Source of the DNA: Arthrobacter sp. PAMC 25486
Lineage (GTDB): Bacteria > Actinomycetota > Actinomycetes > Actinomycetales > Micrococcaceae
Reading direction: 5' to 3'
NCBI RefSeq assembly: GCF_000785535.1
Contig: NZ_CP007595.1
Location: 2,998,439-3,062,438 of the forward strand
DNA length: 64,000 nt
Positions 16,609 to 24,017 of the stretch are shown piece by piece. Below the pieces are notes generated by a model. That model did no database searches. It was given only the letters and a program-made list of their open reading frames with translations, and had not been told where the DNA came from. How positions within the stretch are numbered: the first letter of the stretch is position 1; every line of letters starts with the position of its first letter. A program made the translations under genes and the position numbers.

Positions 16609-16662
16609 CGGTGGTGGACATAGGCAACTTCCGGCATCACGCCGCCACCGAAAGAGAAAACC

Positions 16663-17019
16663 ATGATCCCTGCACAGTGGACCGCCGTCCACAGAGATGA
16701 CGACAACGAGCTCCTCGGCTACCTCGCACCTACTGTTGGTGGGGACCATGTCATTCCAACGACGGTATTCGGCCATGAGCTTGCCGAACCATGCCACGTC
16801 GACGATGCCGTCGAGGTCCTTGAATCGACGGGGTTGAGCTATCTGGCGGACCGGTGGGAATTGCTGAGTGACGCACATTCTGAACCCATGACTGTCCAAA
16901 TCGTTGAGGCCAGCCCTGCTTCGGTGACGGTTCAGAGCATCGACTACGGGCATGAGGGCGGCTACGGAACCCGATTCACGTTGGCAGCGCCAACCGGCAG
17001 CCGCCTGCAGCGCCGCTAG
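16663..17019 (+). CDS. Orphan 118-residue protein divergent from the MerR/TipAS regulator
   Basis: MIPAQWTAVHRDDDNELLGY begins a soluble acidic protein with strand-rich character (VTVQSIDYGHEGGYGTRFTL near the end). No membrane segment, signal or known motif is seen. A weak AAAGAGAAA lies upstream of the ATG. Its end overlaps the stop of the convergent LOG gene by 4 nt. Because the MerR/TipAS operator sits in front of it, it is the likely target of that regulator and could be a ligand-handling or stress protein; this is inference from position only. Confidence 0.6.
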   Translation: MIPAQWTAVHRDDDNELLGYLAPTVGGDHVIPTTVFGHELAEPCHVDDAVEVLESTGLSYLADRWELLSDAHSEPMTVQIVEASPASVTVQSIDYGHEGGYGTRFTLAAPTGSRLQRR

Positions 17020-17654
17020 CGCTCGAGCGGGGCAGGGTCCTTCTGCCACTTGGGCGCCGGAGGCGTCCAGTTATTCAAGGCTTCCAATAAGTCCGCCGGA
17101 TTGTCGCTGACAATCAGGTTGGATCGGGTGGCTTCGGAGATGAACCCGTTTGCGGTCATGGCATCCAATGCCGCCAGCAGGGGCTGCCAGTACCCGTCGA
17201 TGTCGTAGAGCGCCACCGGTTTGCGGTGGATGCCCAACTGCTGCCACGTCCAGACCTCGAAGAGTTCTTCAAGCGTTCCCGCACCGCCAGGGAGGGCAAT
17301 GAAGGCGTCGCTGAGTTCAGCCATGCGCATCTTGCGTGCGTGCATGTCGCCCACGACCTCAAGCTCGGTCAGCCCAGGATGGGCAATTTCTCCACTGACG
17401 AGCGACTGCGGAATGACACCAAGAACGTCGCCGCCCGCGGCCAAGGCGGAATCGGCCACGACGCCCATCAGCCCCACGTTTCCGCCGCCGTAGACGACGC
17501 AAATCCCGGTTTCGGCCAGGTGTTGCGCCAGTTTTGATGCTCCCTCACGGAAGGATGCCCGGGCGCCCATGGCGGAACCTGTAAAAACGGCTACGCGGCG
17601 CAGCTGCCCTGGCGTGCCGGCGGTGGAGGGTGTGCTCGTGGCATTATGCGTCAT
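17016..17654 (-). CDS. TIGR00730 family (LOG-like) Rossmann-fold protein
   Basis: 212 residues. The lysine-decarboxylase-like motif PGGAGTLEELFEVWTWQQLG is the signature of LOG proteins (cytokinin riboside 5'-monophosphate phosphoribohydrolases), and VYGGGNVGLMGVVAD is the nucleotide-binding loop. In actinobacteria these proteins cleave AMP-like nucleotides; the physiological role is often unclear. GGGAG lies 11 nt upstream of the ATG at 17654. The first 18 residues are a Thr/Ser-rich extension. Single gene, convergent with the 118-residue orphan. Confidence 0.88.
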   Translation of the reverse strand: MTHNATSTPSTAGTPGQLRRVAVFTGSAMGARASFREGASKLAQHLAETGICVVYGGGNVGLMGVVADSALAAGGDVLGVIPQSLVSGEIAHPGLTELEVVGDMHARKMRMAELSDAFIALPGGAGTLEELFEVWTWQQLGIHRKPVALYDIDGYWQPLLAALDAMTANGFISEATRSNLIVSDNPADLLEALNNWTPPAPKWQKDPAPLER

Positions 17655-17727
17655 GTTCTCGTTCTCCCAGGGGCATGCGGTTGCGTTCCCTCAAGGTTAT
17701 TGCAGCGCGAGGTGGGTGCCCGCCCAG

Positions 17728-17775
17728 CCGCGGCCGACAGCGGAAGGTGCGTTCAGCCGCCGTGCCTGGCAACCG
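17728..17775. repeat. KHDGG palindrome family, degenerate copy
   Basis: GGCCGACAGCGGAAGGTGCG and TCAGCCGCCGTGCCTGGC keep the arm-loop-arm-tail order with several substitutions, so the stem is weakened. Located upstream of the truncated RHH gene. Confidence 0.5.
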
Positions 17776-17844
17776 CTTCATGGCCGAAAGGGAACGGGCC
17801 CACTGCACTGTTGCCCTGATGTTTACATTGATTACAGTGAATAT

Positions 17845-18022
17845 ATGAGTGCAACTGTGCCGCTTGGTCGTCCCCTCTCCGTTCGCCTGCCCGAAGAGTT
17901 GCGCGAACGTGTCGGGGCCCTTGCAATGGCAACCCGCCGGAGCCAGGGCGATATTGTGCGTGAGGTTTTGGAACGGTATTTGCCGGAGCTGGAGTGGGAG
18001 CAGCGCGTGGCGGCGCGGGCGC
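17845..18022 (+). pseudogene. Ribbon-helix-helix (antitoxin-type) gene, 3'-truncated
   Basis: The ATG at 17845 starts PLSVRLPEELRERVGALAMA, TRRSQGDIVREVLERYLPEL and EWEQRVAARA, a complete RHH DNA-binding domain of the CopG/Arc type. The frame then stays open to 18306, but after about 18020 it reads antisense through a HAD gene and no longer looks like protein. The natural C-terminus (toxin-binding part) and any toxin gene are gone. The junction lies in the GC-rich stretch GCGGCGCGGGCG (18010-18021). A 153-residue chimera could still be made and bind DNA. Confidence 0.65.
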
Positions 18023-18599
18023 CCTCAATGTCCACGCGGAAGTTGTCGCCCACGTACAGCACCTGGCTCGGTGGCAGCTCGAGACTGTGGCAGGGCTGGA
18101 GGAATGCTGACTTGTCCGGCTTGGCATGGCCCATTTGCTCCGAACTGAAGAGCACATCAACCAGCGGTTCCAACCCGATACTGGTGATTTTCATCGACTG
18201 CTGTTCATGGTTGCCGTTGGTGATGATTCCGACGCGCATGCCGAGGTCCCGCAGGCGTTGCAGTGTTGGCGCCGCGTCTGGAAATGCAGTCCAGGCGTTC
18301 TCGTAACTCCGCAGGTACACCGCAAACAGTTTGTCGTGCCCAGTCTCTCCGCCGCCATGCGGTTGGCCGGCTTCGAGAAGGAATTGGCGCAGCCGCTTCC
18401 GGCGCTGTTCCTGAAAGCTGAGTTCGCCGGACAGGAAGCGGTCGTAGCAGGCCTGCTCGATCTCAATCCAGCGCTGCTGCAGCCCGGGCGTCAACTCCAG
18501 CCCCAGGCTCCGAACGAAAGCACCCAGCCCTTCCCGGGTGGACGCCTCATGGTCGAACAAGGTGTTGTCCAAGTCAAACAAGACGGCTCGAATATCCAC
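18010..18599 (-). pseudogene. HAD-superfamily hydrolase, 3'-truncated
   Basis: Reads MDIRAVLFDLDNTLFDHEAS (motif I), VGIITNGNHEQQSMKITSIG (motif II), HAKPDKSAF (motif III lysine) and VLYVGDNFRVDIEGARAA (motif IV), about 190 residues of a YjjG/HAD-IA-type phosphatase. After GARAA the expected ending (GLHAVWLD...) is replaced by sequence antisense to the RHH gene, and the frame runs on to 17832. All catalytic motifs are present, so an enzyme with a foreign tail is possible. It meets the RHH gene tail-to-tail, as if a deletion had joined them. Confidence 0.65.
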
Positions 18600-18628
18600 A
18601 CCCCCAGACTAACCGGGGCGGGCGCGGT

Positions 18629-18662
18629 GAACGGCGGCGGAATCTTGAGCCTCCGTCGACGG
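18629..18662. repeat. KHDGG palindrome family, degenerate copy
   Basis: AACGGCGGCGGAATCTTGAG followed by CCTCCGTCGAC retains a partial palindrome. It directly precedes copy B of repeat family 2, the same association as at 7224-7362 but in the reverse order. Confidence 0.4.
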
Positions 18663-18682
18663 TCCTCCGCATGGGCGGTGAT

Positions 18683-18770
18683 CTTGTGGATCGCTCACCG
18701 GGGGTATGTCGATCATGGACAGGACCAAATCGCCGGGTAAAGCGCCCTCACCCGGGTTGGGCCGTGTTCA
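18683..18770. repeat. Dispersed repeat family 2, copy B
   Basis: CTTGTGGATCGCTCACC, GTCGATCATGGACAGG and TAAAGCGCCC occur in the same order as in 7224-7310. The family is not coding in any frame. It fills part of the 398-nt space between the HAD remnant and the AI-2E transporter gene. Confidence 0.55.
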
Positions 18771-18783
18771 GGTGAGGGTGCGC
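18742..18783. other. Inverted repeat in the 18600-18997 intergenic space
   Basis: GCGCCCTCACC pairs with GGTGAGGGTGCGC (one bulged T) across an 18-nt loop. There is no T-run and it is not at the 3' end of a gene. The rest of the interval to 18997 shows no gene or motif I recognise. Confidence 0.4.
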
Positions 18784-18997
18784 CCGCGAAATGCGCCTCC
18801 CGGAGCCGCGGCCGCATGCCATAATCATGAACGAGCGTGCCGCACGTGGCATGCACCGCCTTGAGTTTGGGGAAATCCGTGGATCAACTGTTCGTGACCG
18901 ATTGCGCCGATATTCACCGGCGTCATTCCCTGCGCCCCGCGCCTGGCGTTGGATCAGTTGGGGCTGCCGCCGATGTTCATGACGGGCAGGTGCAGTC

Positions 18998-20203
18998 ATG
19001 GCTGAAATAACCCCCGAAGAAAACCCCCCGGCCACGGGGGCCGCGACGCCCGCAGCGACTGGACCCGCGGCTCCGGCCAAGGCAAGCGAAGCTGCTGCCG
19101 CAACCGATGTGGACGCTTCGCCGCACGGCCGCAACGCAGGACGTCGCCGCCGCGTATTCAGCCGCATGGACTCCCCGTTCCGCACCGGCTTCCTCCTGAC
19201 GCTGGGCGGCCTGACGGCCCTCGTCCTGGGCCTTGCCGTGCAGGATCTGGTGAGCGTCATCATTTACATTGTGGTGGCCCTCTTCATCTCCCTTGGCTTG
19301 AATCCCGTGGTGGTGGCGCTGCAGAAGCGCGGGATGGGACGGCCGGCCGCCGTGGCCACCGCCTTTGGCCTGGTCATTGCCGCCATTGCCCTGCTCTTGA
19401 GCCTGGTGATCCCCACCGTGGTGGATCAAATCGCGCAATTCGTACAGTCCGTTCCGGCCATGGTCCGGGATTTCCAAGGCAGCGGAACGTACGCCTGGCT
19501 TGAGGAGTCCTTCAGCGATTCCCTGGCCGGGATCCTTGCCGACATCCAGGCCTTCCTGACCAACCCCGGCAATATCGCCGCCATAGGCGGCGGAGCGCTG
19601 CAGGTGGGCGCCTCCTTGCTCAACGCGGGCAGCGGCCTCATTGTGATTCTGGTGCTGGCCCTGTACTTCCTGGCCTCGCTGCCGCAGATGACCGCCGCCA
19701 TGTACACGCTGGCCCCGGCCCGCGACCGAGGCAAGCTGGCGGAACTGACTGAACAAATCACCGGATCCGTGGGATCCTACGTCGGCGGCATGATCATTCT
19801 GGCGTTCATCAACGGCTCGCTGGTGGGCATCCTCTATTTCACGCTCGGCCTGCCCTTTGCCCTGCTGATGGGCGTTGCGGCACTTTGCATCACCCTGATC
19901 CCCATGATCGGCACCGTCCTGTTCTGGGTGATCGGCACAGGCATGGCGCTCTTCACGGGCCTCACGCCGGCCATCATCTTCGCCATCGCCTACCTCATCT
20001 ACATGCAGATTGAGGCATATGTCATGACGCCGCGCATCATGAACCGCGCCGTGTCCGTTCCGGGGCCGCTGGTCATCATCAGCGCCGTTGCGGGCGGCAC
20101 CCTGATGGGCCTGCTGGGCGCCTTCATTGCCATTCCGGTCACGGCATCAATCCTGCTGATCATCAGGCAGGTGTGGGTGCCGCGGCAAAACGCCAAGGTT
20201 TAG
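18998..20203 (+). CDS. AI-2E family transporter (TqsA/PerM-like)
   Basis: 401 residues. The first 60 are an Ala/Pro/Glu-rich cytoplasmic extension ending in basic GRNAGRRRRVFSRM, then about eight membrane segments. The large loop with VVDQIAQFVQSVPAMVRDFQ and the ending IFAIAYLIYMQIEAYVMTPR and FIAIPVTASILLI are characteristic of the AI-2E/PF01594 family. Members export signals or act as Na+/Li+(K+)/H+ antiporters, so the autoinducer name should not be taken literally. Single gene. Confidence 0.92.
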   Translation: MAEITPEENPPATGAATPAATGPAAPAKASEAAAATDVDASPHGRNAGRRRRVFSRMDSPFRTGFLLTLGGLTALVLGLAVQDLVSVIIYIVVALFISLGLNPVVVALQKRGMGRPAAVATAFGLVIAAIALLLSLVIPTVVDQIAQFVQSVPAMVRDFQGSGTYAWLEESFSDSLAGILADIQAFLTNPGNIAAIGGGALQVGASLLNAGSGLIVILVLALYFLASLPQMTAAMYTLAPARDRGKLAELTEQITGSVGSYVGGMIILAFINGSLVGILYFTLGLPFALLMGVAALCITLIPMIGTVLFWVIGTGMALFTGLTPAIIFAIAYLIYMQIEAYVMTPRIMNRAVSVPGPLVIISAVAGGTLMGLLGAFIAIPVTASILLIIRQVWVPRQNAKV

Positions 20204-20231
20204 CGCCGCCCGCGTGAGCCGCACCCAACCG

Positions 20232-20271
20232 CGGACGACGGCGGCACCCGCGTGCCGCCGTCGTGCCTGGC
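20232..20271. repeat. KHDGG palindrome family, intact copy 5
   Basis: Arms ACGACGGCGG (20235-20244) and CCGCCGTCGT (20255-20264), loop CACCCGCGTG. In this copy the stem extends by GCAC/GTGC. Lies 28 nt after the AI-2E gene. Confidence 0.85.
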
Positions 20272-20337
20272 CTTGAATGTGGCCGGCTTGGGCAAATAAT
20301 CCGGGCAGCGTTCAGGCTGCGGCGCTAGGCTGGCGAT

Positions 20338-21357
20338 ATGGACACTCAGGGAACGCAGTCAACGGACCAGGAATTCAGCACCAAGGGCGCCTACGTCACG
20401 GGCGCCGAATACACGCGGGACACCAACTACATTGAAACCCGGATCACGCGCGACGGTGCCGACGGTTACCCCGTAGAGGCCGGCCGCTACCGCCTCGTCG
20501 TCGCGCGGGCGTGTCCGTGGGCGCACCGCTCCACGATTGTCCGCCGCCTGCTGGGTCTGGAGGACGCCATTTCGATCGGTGTCTGCGGCCCCACGCACGA
20601 CGTCCGCTCCTGGACCTTCGACCTCGACGAAGGCGGCGTGGACCCGGTCCTGGGCATCGAGCGCCTGCAGGACGCGTACTTCAAGCGCACCCCGAACTAC
20701 CCGCGCGGCATCACCGTCCCGGCCATCGTGGACGTGCCCAGCGGCGCCGTGGTGACGAACAATTTCCCGCAAATCACGCTCGACTTTTCCACCGAGTGGA
20801 CCGAGTTCCACCGCGAAGGCGCCCCGGATTTGTACCCGGAAGCGCTGCGCGAGGAGATGGAGTCGGTGATGAAGCGCATTTTCACCGAAGTCAACAACGG
20901 CGTCTACCGCTGCGGATTCGCCGGATCCCAGGAGGCCTACAACGCGGCTTATGAGCGCCTGTTCACCGCCCTTGACTGGCTGGAGGAACGCCTCGCCGGG
21001 CAGCGCTACCTCATGGGCGGCTCCATCACCGAGGCCGACGTCCGCCTGTTCACCACCCTGGTCCGCTTTGACGCTGTCTACCACGGACACTTCAAATGCA
21101 ACCGCAACAAACTCATCGAAATGCCCGTGCTCTGGGCCTACGCGCGCGACCTCTTCCAGACCCCCGGCTTCGGCGACACCGTGAACTTCCAACAAATCAA
21201 GGACCACTACTACATCGTCCACACCGACCTGAACCCCACCCAGATCGTCCCGCTCGGCCCCGACACGTCCGGATGGACGACGGCGCACGGCCGCGAGGAG
21301 CTGGGTGGGAGCCCGTTCGGGGCCGGGACTGCGCCCACGCGCCCGGTGGACGCATAA
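20338..21357 (+). CDS. Glutathionyl-hydroquinone-reductase-like GST-fold protein
   Basis: 339 residues. The active-site motif is C59-P-W-A-H in LVVARACPWAHRSTIVRRLL, followed by the Xi-class GST hallmarks RGITVPAIVD and RYLMGGSITEADVRLFTTLV, with LIEMPVLWAYARDL near the end. Xi-class enzymes reduce glutathionyl-quinone conjugates by a cysteine mechanism. Actinobacteria of this group make mycothiol rather than glutathione, so the natural thiol may differ. It appears leaderless, with TAGGCT at 20326-20331 ending 6 nt before the ATG. Confidence 0.9.
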   Translation: MDTQGTQSTDQEFSTKGAYVTGAEYTRDTNYIETRITRDGADGYPVEAGRYRLVVARACPWAHRSTIVRRLLGLEDAISIGVCGPTHDVRSWTFDLDEGGVDPVLGIERLQDAYFKRTPNYPRGITVPAIVDVPSGAVVTNNFPQITLDFSTEWTEFHREGAPDLYPEALREEMESVMKRIFTEVNNGVYRCGFAGSQEAYNAAYERLFTALDWLEERLAGQRYLMGGSITEADVRLFTTLVRFDAVYHGHFKCNRNKLIEMPVLWAYARDLFQTPGFGDTVNFQQIKDHYYIVHTDLNPTQIVPLGPDTSGWTTAHGREELGGSPFGAGTAPTRPVDA

Positions 21358-21398
21358 CGCCGCTTGGTAGAATGGCTTTAGATATAGAAGGGGCCGTC

Positions 21399-21512
21399 AT
21401 GGCCGCTGAGTTTGATATCGAGGGCCGTTGGCCGGAGTTGTTTGAGCAGCTCGACGCCGTGCAACGGAGTGCGTCCGAGCGTCACCGCAATGTGGTGGCA
21501 GTCCCGCGCTGA
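21399..21512 (+). pseudogene. Fic-associated antitoxin gene fragment
   Basis: 37 codons from an ATG with a nearby GAAGGGG: MAAEFDIEGRWPELFEQLDA then VQRSASERHRNVVAVPR. GRWPELFEQLDAVQRSA matches the N-terminal helix of small antitoxins that precede fic genes in actinobacteria. The remaining conserved part is lost through a frameshift soon after QRSA, consistent with decay of the fic gene next to it. Confidence 0.5.
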
Positions 21513-21935
21513 TGTCTTCCGAGGACGATTTGTGGGCGTCGTACTGCTATCCGGAGATGTACGACCCTGCCACGACGCGGGGACGCTCCGCAATTTGTTT
21601 GGAGAACGCGACGCCACCGTTCCGAGTCTGGTGGAATACGGTGAAACAGCCGATCGCAGTCGTGAACTTTTGCGCGGTGAGGCCAACTTGACGCGCACAT
21701 ACGACGCTGAGCAGGCGCGGGCCACCCACCTGCACTTGTTCCAAGACCTTTATGACTGGTCCGGGAGTACCGCGCAGTCAACATTTTCAAGGGCGCACCC
21801 CGTGGATTTGCCGACGTCCACGGGGTGAAATTGACCGCTATTTGGCTGATGCGCGGGACCTTGTCGTGTCGACAACATGGGCCGGCCTTGGCCGTGAAGA
21901 GGTCGCGAAACGCGCCGCAACCCACTGCCGCTGAG
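21511..21935 (+). pseudogene. Fic-family toxin gene, frameshifted and truncated
   Basis: Three frames together recover a Fic N-terminus: SSEDDLWASYCYPEMYDPAT in one frame, LRNLFGERDATVPSLVEYGE then ARATHLHLFQDLYDWSG in the next, and after further slips EYRAVNIFKGAPRGFADV and GEIDRYLADARDLV. HLHLFQDLYDWAGEYR-VNI-KG is the conserved block ahead of the active site. The AMPylation motif HPFxxGNGR is absent: sequence similarity stops at GLGREEVAKRAATHCR, just before it should appear, where a 51-bp repeat array begins. The product cannot be an active AMP-transferase. Confidence 0.75.
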
Positions 21936-22230
21936 TGCTCTCGCTGCGCAAGACATCACGTATGCGCCGAGGTGGGTGCGGACGTGGCGCATGGACAAAG
22001 GGCGCTTTGGGCCTGCGCAGTGGCCCGGCCTGGCGTGGCGCAGCTCTTGCACTGGCGCCACGCTGGCACCTTCCGTGGAGCATGGGCAAAGCGGCCGTGG
22101 GTAATGCGCCACGCTTGCTCCTGGTGCGGAGCATCAACAAAGCCACGTGGGTATATGCACCGCGGCAGTTGTTCGAGGGGCGCATGCCAAATGCCGTGGG
22201 TTGGTCAAACCGCGCCCCGCACCAGTGAAC
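21936..22230. repeat. Degenerate 51-bp tandem repeat array
   Basis: Units start at 21987, 22038, 22078, 22129 and 22180, with a weaker one at about 21936. Spacing is 51, 40, 51 and 51 bp. The best pair is GAGCATGGGCAAAGCGGCCG (22078) and GAGCATCAACAAAGCCACGT (22129), each followed by GGGTA-ATGC-CC. As 51 is divisible by three, 17-residue periodicity appears in several frames, for example GASTKPRGYMHRGSCSR on the plus strand, but no frame has a convincing start or ribosome site. The array fills the space between the fic remnant and the marR gene. Confidence 0.6.
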
Positions 22231-22247
22231 CGTGAAAAGATGGCGCC

Positions 22248-22742
22248 ATGACTGACATGGAACCACGCTGGCTCAATGAGCAAGAACGTGCCGCATGGCT
22301 GGCACTGCTCTCCATCACCACCATGCTGCCCGGAGCACTCGAGACGCCACTGCAAGAGGCTGCCAAGCTGTCCCTTTTTGAGTACAACGTGCTAGCCATG
22401 CTGTCCGAAGCTGAGGGCGAGGCCCTGCCCATGAGCGAGCTGGCCGCACGGACCAGCGCCTCATTGTCCCGGCTGTCGCATGTGGCGAAGAAGCTCCAGG
22501 CGCGCGGTCTCGTGCAGCGTTCGGTCCACGTCGCAGATGCCCGAGTCACCCAGGCTGCCATAACCGCCGACGGCATGGCGCTGATCCAATCGTTGGCGCC
22601 GGCGCATGTTGAGACCGTTCGTGAGTTCGTCTTTGACCGGCTGGACGGAACAGATGTCGCTGACCTGGCGCGCATTGGCCGCAAGCTCGTACAGGGCCTG
22701 GATGAAACGCACTGGACGCTGCGCCCGGCGGTGCAGCACTGA
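22248..22742 (+). CDS. MarR family regulator
   Basis: 164 residues with LSLFEYNVLAMLSEAEGEAL, the recognition helix MSELAARTSASLSRLSHVAK, and the wing LVQRSVHVADARVTQAAITA. The C-terminal helix (DLARIGRKLVQGLDETHWTL) completes the dimerisation region, so the gene is full length. An alternative start is the ATG at 22257. It has no divergent or co-directional transporter of its own nearby; the siderophore operon starts 200 nt downstream with its own iron box. The ligand and target are unknown. Confidence 0.9.
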   Translation: MTDMEPRWLNEQERAAWLALLSITTMLPGALETPLQEAAKLSLFEYNVLAMLSEAEGEALPMSELAARTSASLSRLSHVAKKLQARGLVQRSVHVADARVTQAAITADGMALIQSLAPAHVETVREFVFDRLDGTDVADLARIGRKLVQGLDETHWTLRPAVQH

Positions 22743-22829
22743 TTCGGGCCCAAGGCTATCCACGCGTCGGCCTTGGCGTGACGCTGGACACATTTCACCC
22801 CGAAAGACCCCGGGTTTTTGCCGACACTA

Positions 22830-22870
22830 ACGCTCGAAGCGTCAAATAGGGCAACAAAACGTTCCCTATT
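22830..22870. promoter_or_regulatory. Two inverted repeats downstream of marR
   Basis: ACGCT-CGA-AGCGT (22830-22842) is a perfect 13-bp palindrome. AATAGGG (22845-22851) and CCCTATT (22864-22870) form a second stem with a 12-nt loop. They could be a weak terminator plus an operator for the operon at 22951. No T-run follows. Confidence 0.4.
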
Positions 22871-22889
22871 GGAAAGTTGATCCCGTAAG

Positions 22890-22908
22890 GTAGGTAAGGC
22901 TTGCATAA
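22890..22908 (+). promoter_or_regulatory. IdeR/DtxR-like iron box upstream of the siderophore operon
   Basis: GTAGGTAAGGCTTGCATAA matches the actinobacterial iron-box consensus TTAGGTTAGGCTAACCTAA at 13 of 19 positions by eye, concentrated in TAGGT-AGGCT and the final TAA. It lies 42 nt upstream of the binding-protein start, where IdeR would repress under iron sufficiency. Confidence 0.6.
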
Positions 22909-22950
22909 CTTAGGCAGGCATCGCCATTGGGGTCACCGTTAGGAAGTGTT

Positions 22951-24006
22951 ATGGAATTTTCTCGCCGCCAAGGTCTCAAGCTGGGACTCACCGCATCACT
23001 TGGAGCGTTGGGAGTGGCTTTGGCCGGCTGCTCAACAGGTGAAGTGGGCGGGACAGATTCACAAAACACCCAAGCAGCGTCGGACAAATTCCCCGTCACG
23101 GTCAAACACATTTACGGCGAAACAGTCATCAAGGAAGCGCCGCAGCGCGTGGCCACGGTCTCCTGGGTCAACGACGACATCGCCATTGCCCTCGGTGTCA
23201 TCCCGGTGGGCATGCCCAAGAACGAATGGGGCGGCAACGACCAAGGCTCCGTGCCGTGGAAGGACGCGGCCCTGGAAAAGGCCGGCGCAGCCATCGGCAC
23301 CGACAAGGCTCCGGTCCAGTATTCCGAAGCCGACGGCGTTAACTTCACCGAGATCGCCAAGACCACCCCGGACCTCATCCTGGCCGCCTACTCGGGCCTG
23401 ACTCAGGAGGACTACGACAAGCTCAGCAAGATCGCCCCCGTCATCGCCTTCCCGGAAGCCCCCTACGGCACCTCCTGGCAGGATTCCACCACCATGATCG
23501 GCGCCGCGCTGGGCCGCTCGCAGGCCGCCAAAGACCTCATCGCCGCCACGGAAAAGACCGTAGCCGAGCAGGCCGCCAAGTACCCATCCATCAAGGGCAA
23601 GACCTTCATCTACGGCAACCTCGAACCGGCCAAGAGCGACGGCGTCAACGTGTACCTCTCCGGCGACAACCGCCCCAAGTTCCTCACCGGCATTGGCATG
23701 AAGCTGGCCCCCGTAGTGGTTGAGGCTGAGAAGGGCACCGACGGATTCTTCATCCCCTGGTCCGCCGAGAAGGCCAACGAGCTCGATTCCCAGGTGTTCA
23801 TCAGCTGGGTTCCCGACAACAAGACCAAGGAAGCCATCACCAAGGACCCGCTGCTGGGCCAGATCCCCGCGGTCAAGTCCGGTGCCTTCGTGGCTGACTC
23901 CGACAACACACTCACCCTGGCCATCTCCGCCTCGTCCCCGCTGAGCCTGCCCTGGGCCCTGGATGCGTTCCTGCCCCAGCTCGCCGCGGCCGCCGACAAG
24001 GTCTAA
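22951..24006 (+). CDS. Iron-siderophore ABC transporter substrate-binding lipoprotein
   Basis: 351 residues from ATG 22951, preceded by AGGAAG. The N-terminus combines a twin-arginine motif (SRRQGLK) with a lipobox LAGC (C27), so it is probably a Tat-exported lipoprotein. The mature part has VKHIYGETVIKEAPQRVATV and later DSQVFISWVPDNKTKEAI, typical of the FecB/FhuD/FepB class-III binding proteins. It is first in a five-gene operon of binding protein, two permeases, ATPase and siderophore-interacting protein. Expected to bind a ferric siderophore; which one is not readable. Confidence 0.93.
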   Translation: MEFSRRQGLKLGLTASLGALGVALAGCSTGEVGGTDSQNTQAASDKFPVTVKHIYGETVIKEAPQRVATVSWVNDDIAIALGVIPVGMPKNEWGGNDQGSVPWKDAALEKAGAAIGTDKAPVQYSEADGVNFTEIAKTTPDLILAAYSGLTQEDYDKLSKIAPVIAFPEAPYGTSWQDSTTMIGAALGRSQAAKDLIAATEKTVAEQAAKYPSIKGKTFIYGNLEPAKSDGVNVYLSGDNRPKFLTGIGMKLAPVVVEAEKGTDGFFIPWSAEKANELDSQVFISWVPDNKTKEAITKDPLLGQIPAVKSGAFVADSDNTLTLAISASSPLSLPWALDAFLPQLAAAADKV

Positions 24007-24017
24007 GGACAGTTGCA

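Noticed and set aside
21936..22230. CRISPR-like array
   Set aside because: Units are contiguous, 51 bp, and strongly diverged, with no constant repeat separated by unique spacers and no cas genes.
22830..22842. 13-bp palindrome as the MarR operator for the 22248 gene
   Set aside because: It lies downstream of that gene, not at its promoter; kept only as an unassigned inverted repeat.
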